55,477 nt of DNA from CAKSHC01 sp045595395 (GTDB lineage: Bacteria > Bacillota > Clostridia > Oscillospirales > UMGS1783). The stretch is from assembly GCA_045595395.1 (NCBI GenBank), contig JAZOAH010000024.1, forward strand, positions 1-55,477, in the 5' to 3' direction. The notes under the pieces are model-generated. The model made no database searches. It was not told the DNA's origin and was given only the letters and a program-made list of their open reading frames with translations. This document shows positions 22,681 through 32,902 of the stretch, in pieces (within the stretch, counting starts at the first letter, position 1; every line of letters starts with the position of its first letter). A program made the translations under genes and the position numbers.

Positions 22681-25143
22681 TTATTCGGTTTCTTCCTCGA
22701 CGGAGGATTCCTCTTCTTTTTCGGTGGTTGCCAGATTGACGATGCGGATGTTTTCGGCCAGTTTCATCAGGCGAACGCCCTGGGTGGCACGGCCGATCAG
22801 GCTGACATCGCTGGTGGCCATACGAATGATGATACCGTCCGAGGAAATGAGCATCAGATCCTCCTCCTCACTGACGGTGCGGATGCCGACCACCTTACCG
22901 GTCTTATCCGACAACTTGTAGTTGTGGATACCCTTACCGCCACGGGCCTGGATCTTGTACTCGTCGGGGTTGGAGCGTTTGCCGTAACCCTTTTCGGTAA
23001 CGGTCAGCAAGGTCTTGCCCTCACCGGCCAGTTCCATGCCGACCACCTCGTCGTTGCCCTGCAGACGGATACCACGCACACCCATGGTCACACGGCCCAT
23101 CGGGCGGGCATCGTTTTCATCAAAGCGGATGGACATACCCTCACGGGTACCGATAAAGAGGGTGTCATTGCCGTGGGTGAGCTGGACGCTGACCAGATCG
23201 TCACCCTCGTCCAGAGCGATGGCACGCAGGCCGCCCTTGCGGACGTTGGAATATTCCGAAATGGCCGTACGCTTGACAATGCCCTTTCTGGTGCACATGG
23301 TCAAATAGCCGTTGCCGTCATGCTCGGTGCCACGGATGATGGCACTGACCTTTTCCTCGGCATCCAACTGCAGCAGGTTGACAATATTCATACCCTTGGA
23401 CTGACGGCTTCCCTCAGGGATCTCATAGCCCTTGATGCGGAAGACACGGCCACGGTTGGTGAAGAAGAAGATATAATCATGGGTACCGCCCACGATCAAC
23501 TTCTCGACATAGTCCTCCTCACGGGTGGTCATGCCGGTGATGCCTCGCCCGCCACGCTTCTGGGCACGGTAGGTGTCAGCCGTCACTCGCTTAATATAGC
23601 CGTTGTGAGTCATGGTAAATACGCAATTCTCTTCGGGGATCAGATCCTCGACATCCAGTTCGCCGGCGATCGGATCAATGGCGGTGCGGCGCTCGTCGCC
23701 GTACTTGGCACGCATGGCCAACTGCTCTTCCTTAACAATAGCCATGACCTTGCTGTCATCGGCCAAGATGACGGTGATCTCCTCAATGCGACCGTGAATC
23801 TGGTTGAGTTCGGCTTCCAGTTTTTCAATTTCCAGACCCGACAGCTTGCCCAACTGCATCTGCACGATAGCCGTCGCCTGCAGATCGTCCAGGTCAAAGC
23901 GCTCCATGAGTCGAGTCTTGGATTCGGGAATGTTGGCCGAGGAACGGATGATCTTGATGACCTCATCAATATGATCGCAAGCGATCTTGAGACCCTCCAA
24001 GATATGCGCACGTTCCTGTAATTTCTTTCTTTCAAAATTCAGACGGCGCACCGTGATGTTGCGCTGATGATCAATATAGCAATCGAGCATCTCACGCAGA
24101 GTCATGGTCTTGGGGATGCCGTCCTTAAGGGCCAGCATGTTGACCGAGAAATTATCCTGCAGTCTGGTGTAACGATAGAGATTGTTGAGCACCACCTGCG
24201 GATTGGCATCACGTTTCAGTTCAATGACGATCGACATACCCTTACGGTCGGACTCGTCACGCAGATCGGAAATGCCCTCGATCTTCTTATCCTTGACATA
24301 CTCGGCGATCGTCTTGATCAGTTCGGCCTTATTGACCATGTAAGGGATCTCGGTCACAACGATGCGGAAGCGATCGCCCTTCATCTCCTCGATCTCGGCC
24401 TTGGCCCGTACCGTGATCTTGCCGCGGCCGGTATAGTAAGCCGAACGGATACCCGAAAACCCTTGGATAATACCACCGGTCGGGAAGTCGGGCCCTTTTA
24501 CTATTTGTAATAATTCATCAAAAGACAACTCTTTGTTGTCAATAATGGCCACAACGGCGTCGATCAGCTCACGCAGGTTGTGGGAAGGGATGTTGGTGGC
24601 CATACCGACGGCAATACCCATCGAGCCGTTGGCCAGCAGGTTGGGGATGCGGGTAGGAAGCACCGTCGGCTCGGGATGACGCTCGTCGAAGTTGGGCTGA
24701 TAATCAACGGTATCCTTGTCGATATCGGTGAGCATCTCGGTTGCGATCTTGGCCATGCGAGCCTCGGTATAACGGTAGGCAGCCGGGGGGTCGCCGTCGA
24801 CCGAGCCGAAGTTACCCTGGCCGTCGACCAGCGGATAGCGCAGCGAAAAGCTCTGTGCCAAACGCACCATAGCATCATAGACCGAAGCGTCGCCGTGCGG
24901 ATGATATTTACCCAGCACGTCACCGACGGTGGTAGCGCTCTTGCGATAGGGCTGGTTGGGTGCCAATCCGGCCTCGTGCATGGTATAGAGGATGCGGCGA
25001 TGAACGGGTTTGAGTCCGTCACGCACATCGGGCAGGGCACGGGCCACGATGACCGACATCGAATAGTCGATATAGGCCGCCTTCATTTCCTTGACGATCT
25101 CAATGGGAGAGATCTTGCCATGTTCTACAACATCAAATTCCAT
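22681..25143 (-). CDS. gyrA: DNA gyrase subunit A
   Basis: 820 residues. It is the breakage-reunion subunit, with catalytic Tyr in AAYRYTEARM. The quinolone-determining region reads HPHGDASVYDAMVRLAQ, with Ala where E. coli has Ser83 and Asp kept at 87. This is probably the natural state in this clade. The GyrA box appears as QKRGGRGITG in the C-terminal pinwheel domain, which has six blade repeats with phrases such as FFTNRGRVFRIKGYEIPEGS. The tail is acidic (EEESSVEEETE). It is 14 bp downstream of gyrB, in the dnaA-dnaN-recF-remB-gyrB-gyrA cluster. Confidence 0.98.
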   Translation of the reverse strand: MEFDVVEHGKISPIEIVKEMKAAYIDYSMSVIVARALPDVRDGLKPVHRRILYTMHEAGLAPNQPYRKSATTVGDVLGKYHPHGDASVYDAMVRLAQSFSLRYPLVDGQGNFGSVDGDPPAAYRYTEARMAKIATEMLTDIDKDTVDYQPNFDERHPEPTVLPTRIPNLLANGSMGIAVGMATNIPSHNLRELIDAVVAIIDNKELSFDELLQIVKGPDFPTGGIIQGFSGIRSAYYTGRGKITVRAKAEIEEMKGDRFRIVVTEIPYMVNKAELIKTIAEYVKDKKIEGISDLRDESDRKGMSIVIELKRDANPQVVLNNLYRYTRLQDNFSVNMLALKDGIPKTMTLREMLDCYIDHQRNITVRRLNFERKKLQERAHILEGLKIACDHIDEVIKIIRSSANIPESKTRLMERFDLDDLQATAIVQMQLGKLSGLEIEKLEAELNQIHGRIEEITVILADDSKVMAIVKEEQLAMRAKYGDERRTAIDPIAGELDVEDLIPEENCVFTMTHNGYIKRVTADTYRAQKRGGRGITGMTTREEDYVEKLIVGGTHDYIFFFTNRGRVFRIKGYEIPEGSRQSKGMNIVNLLQLDAEEKVSAIIRGTEHDGNGYLTMCTRKGIVKRTAISEYSNVRKGGLRAIALDEGDDLVSVQLTHGNDTLFIGTREGMSIRFDENDARPMGRVTMGVRGIRLQGNDEVVGMELAGEGKTLLTVTEKGYGKRSNPDEYKIQARGGKGIHNYKLSDKTGKVVGIRTVSEEEDLMLISSDGIIIRMATSDVSLIGRATQGVRLMKLAENIRIVNLATTEKEEESSVEEETE

Positions 25144-25157
25144 TGTCTGCTCCCTCC

Positions 25158-27074
<1,917 letters not shown>

Positions 27075-27087
27075 AATATGTCCTTTC

Positions 27088-27342
27088 TTATTTCAAACCG
27101 GTGATTCGTTTTTTCAACGTCGCCGCGCTTAAATTCGATAAAAAGGTCCTCTCTCCGTAAAACCCGGAGCATACAACAAAGGATCGGGGCAGGGTATCGG
27201 ATACGGTGATCAGTCTCTTCTCCTGTTCGGCCTTGGCTAAATAGGCTCGGGTCGACTTGCTCACCGTTGAGGTATCCAGATCAAAGATCCCGATGATGTC
27301 ATTTTCATTGATCAGATAATCTTCACCCAAATGTAAAAACAT
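27088..27342 (-). CDS. remB: RemB-like protein (YaaB, DUF370)
   Basis: 84 residues. It starts MFLHLGEDYLINENDIIGIF, contains DLDTSTVSKSTRAYL, and has VVCSGFYGERTFLSNLSAATL near the end. This matches the small RemB/YaaB family always found between recF and gyrB in Firmicutes. RemA/RemB act on biofilm matrix gene expression in Bacillus; in Clostridia the function is not established. It overlaps recF by one base (TAATG). Confidence 0.9.
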   Translation of the reverse strand: MFLHLGEDYLINENDIIGIFDLDTSTVSKSTRAYLAKAEQEKRLITVSDTLPRSFVVCSGFYGERTFLSNLSAATLKKRITGLK

Positions 27343-28436
27343 TACACATACTCCGTCTTTCCGTCTACCACCCGCAGCACAGCCGCACCTTCGGGTCGGG
27401 CTTGCTTGCCGCAGTCGGTGATAATGACCTGATAGCCGCCGATGCGACCTAAGATAAAGGCCTTTCGTTTGTCGTCCAGTTCACTGAGCACATCATCCAG
27501 CAAAAAGACCGGCTTAACATCCAGCCTTTCCTGTAATACCTCACACTCGGCCAGTTTCATGGCGATCACGGCAGACCGCTTTTGTCCCGTCGAGGCAAAC
27601 CGCTTGGCCTGTACCCCGCCGATCAGAATATCCATGTCGTCCCGATGCGGACCTACACTCGTCGTTCCCGTTTCCCAATCCTTATGCCTCACCCTCTTGA
27701 CGGCGTTTAATAAGGATTCGTATAATTCTTCTTCGGTAATACTTTTTGTATAATAGGGATTGATATAAGAAAGAGATAATTCTTCCTTTCCCGAGGAAAT
27801 ATCCTGCATGATCGGGTCAGCCGCTTTTTCCAAGTCTTCTATGTACCGACCTCGCTCTAACATAATACGAGCACCGCGGCGGCACAACCCCTCATCCCAT
27901 ACCTCCAGCGTCTTTTCTGCCTGCGCCGAATAACCGGCTTTGAGCAAAGCAGCACGGGAATTGAGAATTTTATTGTATTGGGACAAGGTTGCGGTATAGA
28001 TTTTGGAAGACTGACAAAGAGAAATATTGATACTTCTTCTCCTGCGCTCGGGTGAGCCGCTGACAAAAGCCAGATGCTCCGGCTCAAACAGCACGGTGAC
28101 AAACCCACCGATCAGATCGGAAGAACGGGAAATTTTTTCAGCACCGATAAATATCTCTTTTCGTTTCCCTCGTTGCAGACGCATCTGCATGGATCGGGTC
28201 ACGCCTTCGCAGTCGGCCAGGAATCTCAGCCCCGCCGCATCCCGGTCAAAGGCGATCATATCCCCATCGCTCGCCCCTCGAAAACTTTTGGCGCAGGAAA
28301 AAAGCCATATGGCTTCGATGATGCTGCTTTTCCCTTGGCCGTTATCGCCGACGATCAACGTAATATCATGATCCAGGTCGATCTCCTGTGTCGCCAGATT
28401 ACGAAAGGACGACACCGCCAGTTTCAATGCCCTCAT
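27342..28436 (-). CDS. recF: DNA replication and repair protein RecF
   Basis: 364 residues. An SMC-like ATPase that helps load RecA at gaps. Walker A is IVGDNGQGKSSIIEAIWLF, with LFSCAKSFRGASD next to it. The signature region is TTSVGPHRDDMDILI and Walker B/D-loop is VFLLDDVLSELDDKRKAFIL. It overlaps dnaN by one base (TAATG) and remB by one base. The small S4-domain gene often found between dnaN and recF in Firmicutes is absent. Confidence 0.96.
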   Translation of the reverse strand: MRALKLAVSSFRNLATQEIDLDHDITLIVGDNGQGKSSIIEAIWLFSCAKSFRGASDGDMIAFDRDAAGLRFLADCEGVTRSMQMRLQRGKRKEIFIGAEKISRSSDLIGGFVTVLFEPEHLAFVSGSPERRRRSINISLCQSSKIYTATLSQYNKILNSRAALLKAGYSAQAEKTLEVWDEGLCRRGARIMLERGRYIEDLEKAADPIMQDISSGKEELSLSYINPYYTKSITEEELYESLLNAVKRVRHKDWETGTTSVGPHRDDMDILIGGVQAKRFASTGQKRSAVIAMKLAECEVLQERLDVKPVFLLDDVLSELDDKRKAFILGRIGGYQVIITDCGKQARPEGAAVLRVVDGKTEYV

Positions 28437-29557
28437 TACTCGGCCGTTTTCGCATATTTAAGAGGAACGACGATAAAGGTAAAATCATCCCCCGTTTCGG
28501 GCTTGATCACAATGGGCGACAAGGGCGACAAGATCTCAAAACGGATGTATTCGCAGTCGCATGCCTTCAGTGCATCGAGCAGATAGCGATTATTCAGCGC
28601 CAGCTCACAACCGTCCCCTTCGATCTTGGCTTCCACACGGTCACGCACACGACCCTGCGAGGAAGAACAATAGGTATTGACATAGCCCTCTTCAAATCGC
28701 ATGATCAGCGGGCTGCGCAGTCTTTCATTGATAACAACACCCACTCGGTCGACCGATTCGATCATATCTTCCACCCGAACGATGGCCGTCATAGCCTTCT
28801 CGTTGGGAATGACCGAGGAATAGGTGATAAACTTGCCTTCCATCAGCCTTGCCACAAAGGTAATGTTTCCTTTGGAAATACGCAGATGCTTTTGCGATAC
28901 GGCGATCTCGATATCCTCATCGGTTTCTTTGATCACACGTCCCAATTCCGCCACGCTGCGGCCGGGAACAACAAACTCATAATCGCCGTCGATGGGCTTC
29001 TTTAACTTTTCATTGGAAAGTCCCAAGCGGAAGCCGTCAACCGCCACGGCACGAATATCCTCACCGTGCACCTTAAACAAAACACCCATTAAAATAGGAC
29101 GGGCATCGGTGATGGCCACCGCAAAGCTGGTGCGGCGGGTCAAATTTCTCAAACTGTCATAGGACAGAGTCAATGTTTGTTCAGCCTCGACCTGCGGCAA
29201 TGCCGGAAAATCGGCCGGATCAATGCCCATCAACGAGCTTTCGGCATCGCCCGAAAGAATGGTGGCGATCAGTCGGTCGGATGTGTTAAGCACCATCATC
29301 TCTTCCGGCAGCTTGCGCACCACCTCGGAAAGGGTGCGTACCGGCAGAACGATGCTGCCCGGCTCATCCACTCGACCCTCGCAGGTCACACAGATCCCGA
29401 TTCCTCCGCCGATATCATAACCGGTCACATAAATGACACCGTCGATGGCACGGATGAGCAGACCTTCCAGCGCCTCAATGGTCGTTTTGGCATTGACGGC
29501 ACGGGAGGCCGTGGCTACCGCTTCGGAAAATGCGTATGTTTCACAGGTAAATTTCAT
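28436..29557 (-). CDS. dnaN: DNA polymerase III sliding clamp (beta subunit)
   Basis: 373 residues, three clamp domains of about 125 each. The N-terminus is MKFTCETYAFSEAVATASRA, with EALEGLLIRAIDGVIYVTGYD. Central VDGFRLGLSNEKL and C-terminal YCSSSQGRVRDRVEAKIEGD with LNNRYLLDALKACD match the family. It encircles DNA as a dimer and tethers polymerase. It is separated from dnaA by an unusually long 346-bp gap that looks like the origin. Confidence 0.97.
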   Translation of the reverse strand: MKFTCETYAFSEAVATASRAVNAKTTIEALEGLLIRAIDGVIYVTGYDIGGGIGICVTCEGRVDEPGSIVLPVRTLSEVVRKLPEEMMVLNTSDRLIATILSGDAESSLMGIDPADFPALPQVEAEQTLTLSYDSLRNLTRRTSFAVAITDARPILMGVLFKVHGEDIRAVAVDGFRLGLSNEKLKKPIDGDYEFVVPGRSVAELGRVIKETDEDIEIAVSQKHLRISKGNITFVARLMEGKFITYSSVIPNEKAMTAIVRVEDMIESVDRVGVVINERLRSPLIMRFEEGYVNTYCSSSQGRVRDRVEAKIEGDGCELALNNRYLLDALKACDCEYIRFEILSPLSPIVIKPETGDDFTFIVVPLKYAKTAE

Positions 29558-29903
29558 AAGACCCTCCGTTCTCTAATTGATACAGTTCAAAAAGAGAAAG
29601 ATATAAACTTTTTTTAGTTGTAGTATTATAGGCTGTGGAAACCGTTTAAACCCATCTCGATCTCTGTCCCTGCAAGGCTTTTTCTTCCTTTTCCTTTTTC
29701 TTCTCCTGTTGTGGACAATATCGGATCTGCCTTCAAAGCAAAGAAAGAAATTGAAACTTGTCGAAACTCCTCAGAGGAAACCTGTAGAAATCGTGGAAAA
29801 CTGTTTTAGCAGACAGAAAAATTCAGGATTGATTGGTAAATTCACAAATAATGCGAGGAAAGGTTTTCCAATCCCCTGTGGAAAAGTAAGAAAAAGTGAG
29901 AGA
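29558..29903. other. oriC: Candidate replication origin (oriC) between dnaN and dnaA
   Basis: 346 bp without a gene. DnaA-box-like 9-mers in the same orientation are TGTGGAAAC (29634-29642), TGTGGACAA (29710-29718), TGTAGAAAT (29783-29791), CGTGGAAAA (29792-29800) and TGTGGAAAA (29877-29885). The best differ from TGTGGATAA by one base. T-rich and A-rich stretches (around 29610, 29680-29700) could serve as the unwinding element. Flanking genes diverge in orientation across the region at the larger scale. A second part of the origin may lie in the very AT-rich DNA upstream of dnaA (31340-31420), where I see no boxes. Confidence 0.65.
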
Positions 29904-31229
29904 TTACTTACCTTTGACGGTGTTGATAATATCGTTGATCTGCAAAGAGAAGGCCGAATTGGTGTCGACCATCTGTTCGATCTTCTTGACCGAATGATGA
30001 ACGGTGCTGTGGTCACGTCCTTCAAATTCATCGCCGATCTGAGGCAGCGACAGACCGCACACCTCACGGATGATATACATGCTCACCTGGCGGGCCATGG
30101 TGATATTGGCAGTGCGCTTTTTGGATTTGATATCGTCGGCCGAAATGTTGTAATAACGGGCCACCTCGGTAATGATACGGTCGATGACCGCTTCGGTCGG
30201 CTCATTGGTGTTGAGCACATCGGCCACCGTCGACTGGGCCACGGCCAGCGAAGGATTGATGTTGTTGATCAGCTTGAGGGCCTGGATCTTCTTGAGCGCT
30301 CCCTCCAGCTGACGGACATTATTCTTGAGTTTGTTGGCTAAAAATTCAACCACGTCTTCGGGCAGCGTCAGATTCAGCGAGGCCGCCTTGAGGTTGATGA
30401 TAGCCATACGCAGTTCAAAATCAGGCACCTGAATATCGGCCATCAGGCCGCTTTCAAATCGGGTGCGCAACCGGTCGCTCAGCTGCTGGATCTCCTTGGG
30501 CGGACGGTCGGATGCCAGAATGATCTGCTTATGAGCCCGATACAGAGAATCAAAGGTATGGAAAAATTCCTCTTCGGTCTGGATCTTGCCGCCGATAAAC
30601 TGAATGTCGTCGATCAGCAGCACATCGGCCGCACGGTATTTCTCACGGAAGGCCTCCATGCTGTGATTTTGCAGAGCCGCCACCATCTCGTTGGTAAAGT
30701 CTTCGCAGTTTTTGTAAACCAGATTGGCGCTGGGATTCTTCTTTTTGATGGTGGACATGATGGCAAACATCAGATGGGTCTTACCCAGACCCGAGCCGCC
30801 GTACAGAAAGAGCGGGTTATAGGCCGAGGCCGGATTGTTGGCCACCGCCTGGGAAGCGGCAAAGGCAAAGCGGTTGGAATTGCCCACCACAAAATTATCA
30901 AAGGTATATTCCTCGTTGATGCGCAGCGAGATGAGCGAGTTTTCGGGAGCCAGCAGATTTTCTTCGGCCGGTTCATTCTCAATATCCACGATCAGATCCA
31001 CATCGACCTGAAATCCGATGGTCTGGGCCAGCGACTCCTTGATCACCGAATAGTATTTGGCCTTGATGATCTCCCAATAAAAGTTATTGGGCACGGCCAG
31101 GGTAGCCACCTCACCCGTGATCTCAACCGGGCGGATCTGGCTAAGCCACACCTCGATCGAAACGGGGTTGGTCACCTTCTGGGCCATCACTTCCATACAG
31201 TTGTTCCAAATGTCTTTTACCGATGCCAT
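29904..31229 (-). CDS. dnaA: Chromosomal replication initiator DnaA
   Basis: 441 residues from the ATG at 31227-31229, preferred since AGAGG is near and homologues start MASVKDIWN-like. Domain I (about 1-80) leads to a short linker, then AAA+ domain III with NPLFLYGGSGLGKTHLMFAI (Walker A) and LLIDDIQFIGGK (Walker B). Domain IV has the DnaA-box-binding signature LPQIGDEFEGRDHSTVHHSV. It initiates replication at oriC; candidate boxes are immediately downstream. A roughly 118-nt leader contains a terminator-like hairpin. Confidence 0.98.
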   Translation of the reverse strand: MASVKDIWNNCMEVMAQKVTNPVSIEVWLSQIRPVEITGEVATLAVPNNFYWEIIKAKYYSVIKESLAQTIGFQVDVDLIVDIENEPAEENLLAPENSLISLRINEEYTFDNFVVGNSNRFAFAASQAVANNPASAYNPLFLYGGSGLGKTHLMFAIMSTIKKKNPSANLVYKNCEDFTNEMVAALQNHSMEAFREKYRAADVLLIDDIQFIGGKIQTEEEFFHTFDSLYRAHKQIILASDRPPKEIQQLSDRLRTRFESGLMADIQVPDFELRMAIINLKAASLNLTLPEDVVEFLANKLKNNVRQLEGALKKIQALKLINNINPSLAVAQSTVADVLNTNEPTEAVIDRIITEVARYYNISADDIKSKKRTANITMARQVSMYIIREVCGLSLPQIGDEFEGRDHSTVHHSVKKIEQMVDTNSAFSLQINDIINTVKGK

Positions 31230-31312
31230 AACATACCTCTTATGTTTATAGTCTTGATTTTTGAGTTTCCTGCGGTTATAGCCGTCAGATAGATAAAAAG
31301 AGAAATTCAGCC

Positions 31313-31335
31313 AAAAGGGCGCAAAATGCCCTTTT
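31313..31335 (-). promoter_or_regulatory. Hairpin in the dnaA leader
   Basis: AAAAGGGC (31313-31320) pairs perfectly with GCCCTTTT (31328-31335) around a 7-nt loop, inside the 5' untranslated region of dnaA. On the plus strand it reads as a hairpin ending in TTTTT, which would stop antisense transcription. On the minus strand its T run is short, so it might only partly attenuate dnaA. Confidence 0.45.
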
Positions 31336-31353
31336 TGACCATATAGTGAGTAT

Positions 31354-31382
31354 ATTATAGCATATAATATAATAATAAGCAA
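31354..31382 (-). promoter_or_regulatory. Promoter of dnaA
   Basis: TTGCTT (minus strand, 31377-31382), 17-bp spacer, TATAAT (31354-31359), in extremely AT-rich DNA. Confidence 0.6.
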
Positions 31383-31423
31383 TAATAAATCTTTATTATA
31401 TATAATAGGAAATTTGACAGGTG

Positions 31424-31432
31424 TGGTATAAT
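31424..31432 (+). promoter_or_regulatory. Extended -10 promoter of the acetyltransferase gene
   Basis: TGG-TATAAT (31424-31432). A TTGACA at 31414-31419 is too close (7 bp) to serve as its -35. Confidence 0.5.
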
Positions 31433-31466
31433 GGGAGCAAGGGAATAAGAGGGAGAAAATATAGGA

Positions 31467-32024
31467 ATGGATACTAAAATATTACCCGAGGAGATCCAAA
31501 CACAGCGGCTGCTTTTGCGCCGACCCGAAAAGAGGGACGCCCAAGCCTTTTATGAATATGCCTCGGGCGGGACGGTAGGACCTATGGCCGGCTGGCCGCC
31601 CCATCGCAGCGAGAAGGAAACCAAACAGATCATTCAGTATTATGCTAAGCAAGGCAATGTGTTGGCCATCACCCTCAAAGAAGAGGGGCAGATGATCGGC
31701 ACCGTCGGTCTGCACAAGGACGATCACCGTCCCGGCACCGACACCTGGCAGCTCGGCTACGCCCTTTCCCCTGCCTACTGGCATCAGGGCATCACCGCCG
31801 AGGCGGCCATGGCCGTTATCAAATATGCCTTTGAGGTCGATCTGCTCCCCATCCTCACCGCCTACTGCTATCCCGAAAACGAACGCTCCCGTCACCTGCT
31901 GGAGCATCTCGGATTTTCGCATGAGGGTTGCCTGCGCAAGGGCTATCTGCTCTATGACGGCACGCTCCACGATCTCGACTGTTTTTCCCTCACCTTTGAA
32001 GAATATGTCGCCCGTTTTTGCTAA
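31467..32024 (+). CDS. GNAT N-acetyltransferase, RimJ/RimL-like
   Basis: 185 residues. It has IQTQRLLLRRPEKRDAQAFY at the N-terminus, the acetyl-CoA-binding region LGYALSPAYWHQGITAEAAM, and the C-terminal YPENERSRHLLEHLGFSHEG typical of the RimJ/RimL/spermidine-like subgroup. It likely acetylates an N-terminal or small-molecule amine; the substrate cannot be inferred. It is the first plus-strand gene right of dnaA, monocistronic, with a shared bidirectional terminator. Confidence 0.88.
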   Translation: MDTKILPEEIQTQRLLLRRPEKRDAQAFYEYASGGTVGPMAGWPPHRSEKETKQIIQYYAKQGNVLAITLKEEGQMIGTVGLHKDDHRPGTDTWQLGYALSPAYWHQGITAEAAMAVIKYAFEVDLLPILTAYCYPENERSRHLLEHLGFSHEGCLRKGYLLYDGTLHDLDCFSLTFEEYVARFC

Positions 32025-32056
32025 AAAATTTCCGCCCACCAGGGCGGAAATTTTTT
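32023..32056. terminator. Bidirectional terminator
   Basis: A perfect 15-bp stem, AAAAAATTTCCGCCC (32023-32037) with GGGCGGAAATTTTTT (32042-32056). Confidence 0.92.
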
Positions 32057-32543
32057 AGGAAAGCTTATTGATTTTTCGGTAAACCATGATACATAAAGAG
32101 CCGGTTACCGCTCCGGTCAGGATCGAGCAGAGCAAAAGGATAGGCAGATAAGCAAAAATGGACGATGATCCGGTGATGAGGGCGGCACAGGCGATCTGCC
32201 CGATATGATGGGCCGCCGCACCGACCATCGACAGGCCGATGGGTGAAAAAAGGCGGCCGTGTTTGAGTGCCCAGGTCAGCCCCAAAGCCAGCAGTCCGCC
32301 GGCGGCACCGTACAGCAGCGCCGAGGGGTTTCCCGAAACAAGGGCGGCCAGCAGCAGTCGGGCGACCAGCACGGCAAAGGCCTCACGAGGCCGAAAATAC
32401 AGCAGAAGGTAAAGGGACACGGCGTTGGCCAGCCCTAATTTTACACCGGGGATGGGGATGGGAATGAAATTCTCCAGTAAACTGATGATCAGCGCCGCCG
32501 CCGTCAGCAGCGCACAGTGTGTGAGGGTCGTGTATTTTTTCAT
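32055..32543 (-). CDS. Gx transporter family membrane protein (Hpre_diP_synt_I)
   Basis: 162 residues from the ATG at 32541-32543. It has about five hydrophobic segments with ISLLENFIPIPIPGVKLGLAN near the start and GAAAHHIGQIACAALI in the fourth. These match the family once called heptaprenyl diphosphate synthase component I and now thought to be an ECF-like substrate-binding component. It begins 2 bp after the NusG-II gene, so the two are co-transcribed. The pair commonly occurs with flavin/quinone-linked membrane redox genes; none of those is in this window. Confidence 0.82.
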   Translation of the reverse strand: MKKYTTLTHCALLTAAALIISLLENFIPIPIPGVKLGLANAVSLYLLLYFRPREAFAVLVARLLLAALVSGNPSALLYGAAGGLLALGLTWALKHGRLFSPIGLSMVGAAAHHIGQIACAALITGSSSIFAYLPILLLCSILTGAVTGSLCIMVYRKINKLS

Positions 32544-32545
32544 GT

Positions 32546-32902
32546 TCAACCCCCCATGATGATGTCGCCGCCGTCCAGCGTCAGCACCGTGCGATTGGGC
32601 AGACAGACACTGGTCTGTCCCGCCACCGTCAGCCAGCCTCGCTTGACACAGGTCTTATCCGGGCAGTCCGACTGTTCGATACAGGCACGCATCCCGTCAA
32701 AGCGAATGACCACACCGTGATCCAACACCACCGTTTCATAGCAGGGCAGGCTCACCTGCTTTACCGTTTGGCCGTCCACTGTCACGGTGGCACGAGCCGT
32801 TTCTCCGCCCGGCCGAGTCAGAAAATAGGAGCCGACAGCCAGGATAAGGATGATTACCACGATCAACAGATCGCCCCAGCGAAACCATCTTTTTCCTGTC
32901 AT
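32546..32902 (-). CDS. NusG domain II-containing membrane-anchored protein
   Basis: 118 residues from the ATG at 32900-32902. A single N-terminal transmembrane helix (DLLIVVIILILAVGSYFL, about 12-29) leads to an extracytoplasmic domain. That domain has the NusG-II-like pattern VVIRFDGMRACIEQSDCPDK followed by TCVKRGWL and VCLPNRTVLTL. Three cysteines (C-x5-C-x4-C spacing) stand out. The start overlaps the end of the upstream acetyltransferase by 4 bp. The function is unknown; it is a regular partner of Gx transporter genes. Confidence 0.82.
   Translation of the reverse strand: MTGKRWFRWGDLLIVVIILILAVGSYFLTRPGGETARATVTVDGQTVKQVSLPCYETVVLDHGVVIRFDGMRACIEQSDCPDKTCVKRGWLTVAGQTSVCLPNRTVLTLDGGDIIMGG

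Noticed and set aside
22531..24021. Plus-strand frame of about 496 codons opposite gyrA
   Set aside because: Shadow frame: repetitive Asp/Gly/His text, no ribosome site, and the gyrA frame is intact.
31414..31432. TTGACA next to TATAAT as a standard promoter for the acetyltransferase gene
   Set aside because: The elements are only 7 bp apart, too close for one sigma-A promoter; an extended -10 is the better reading.
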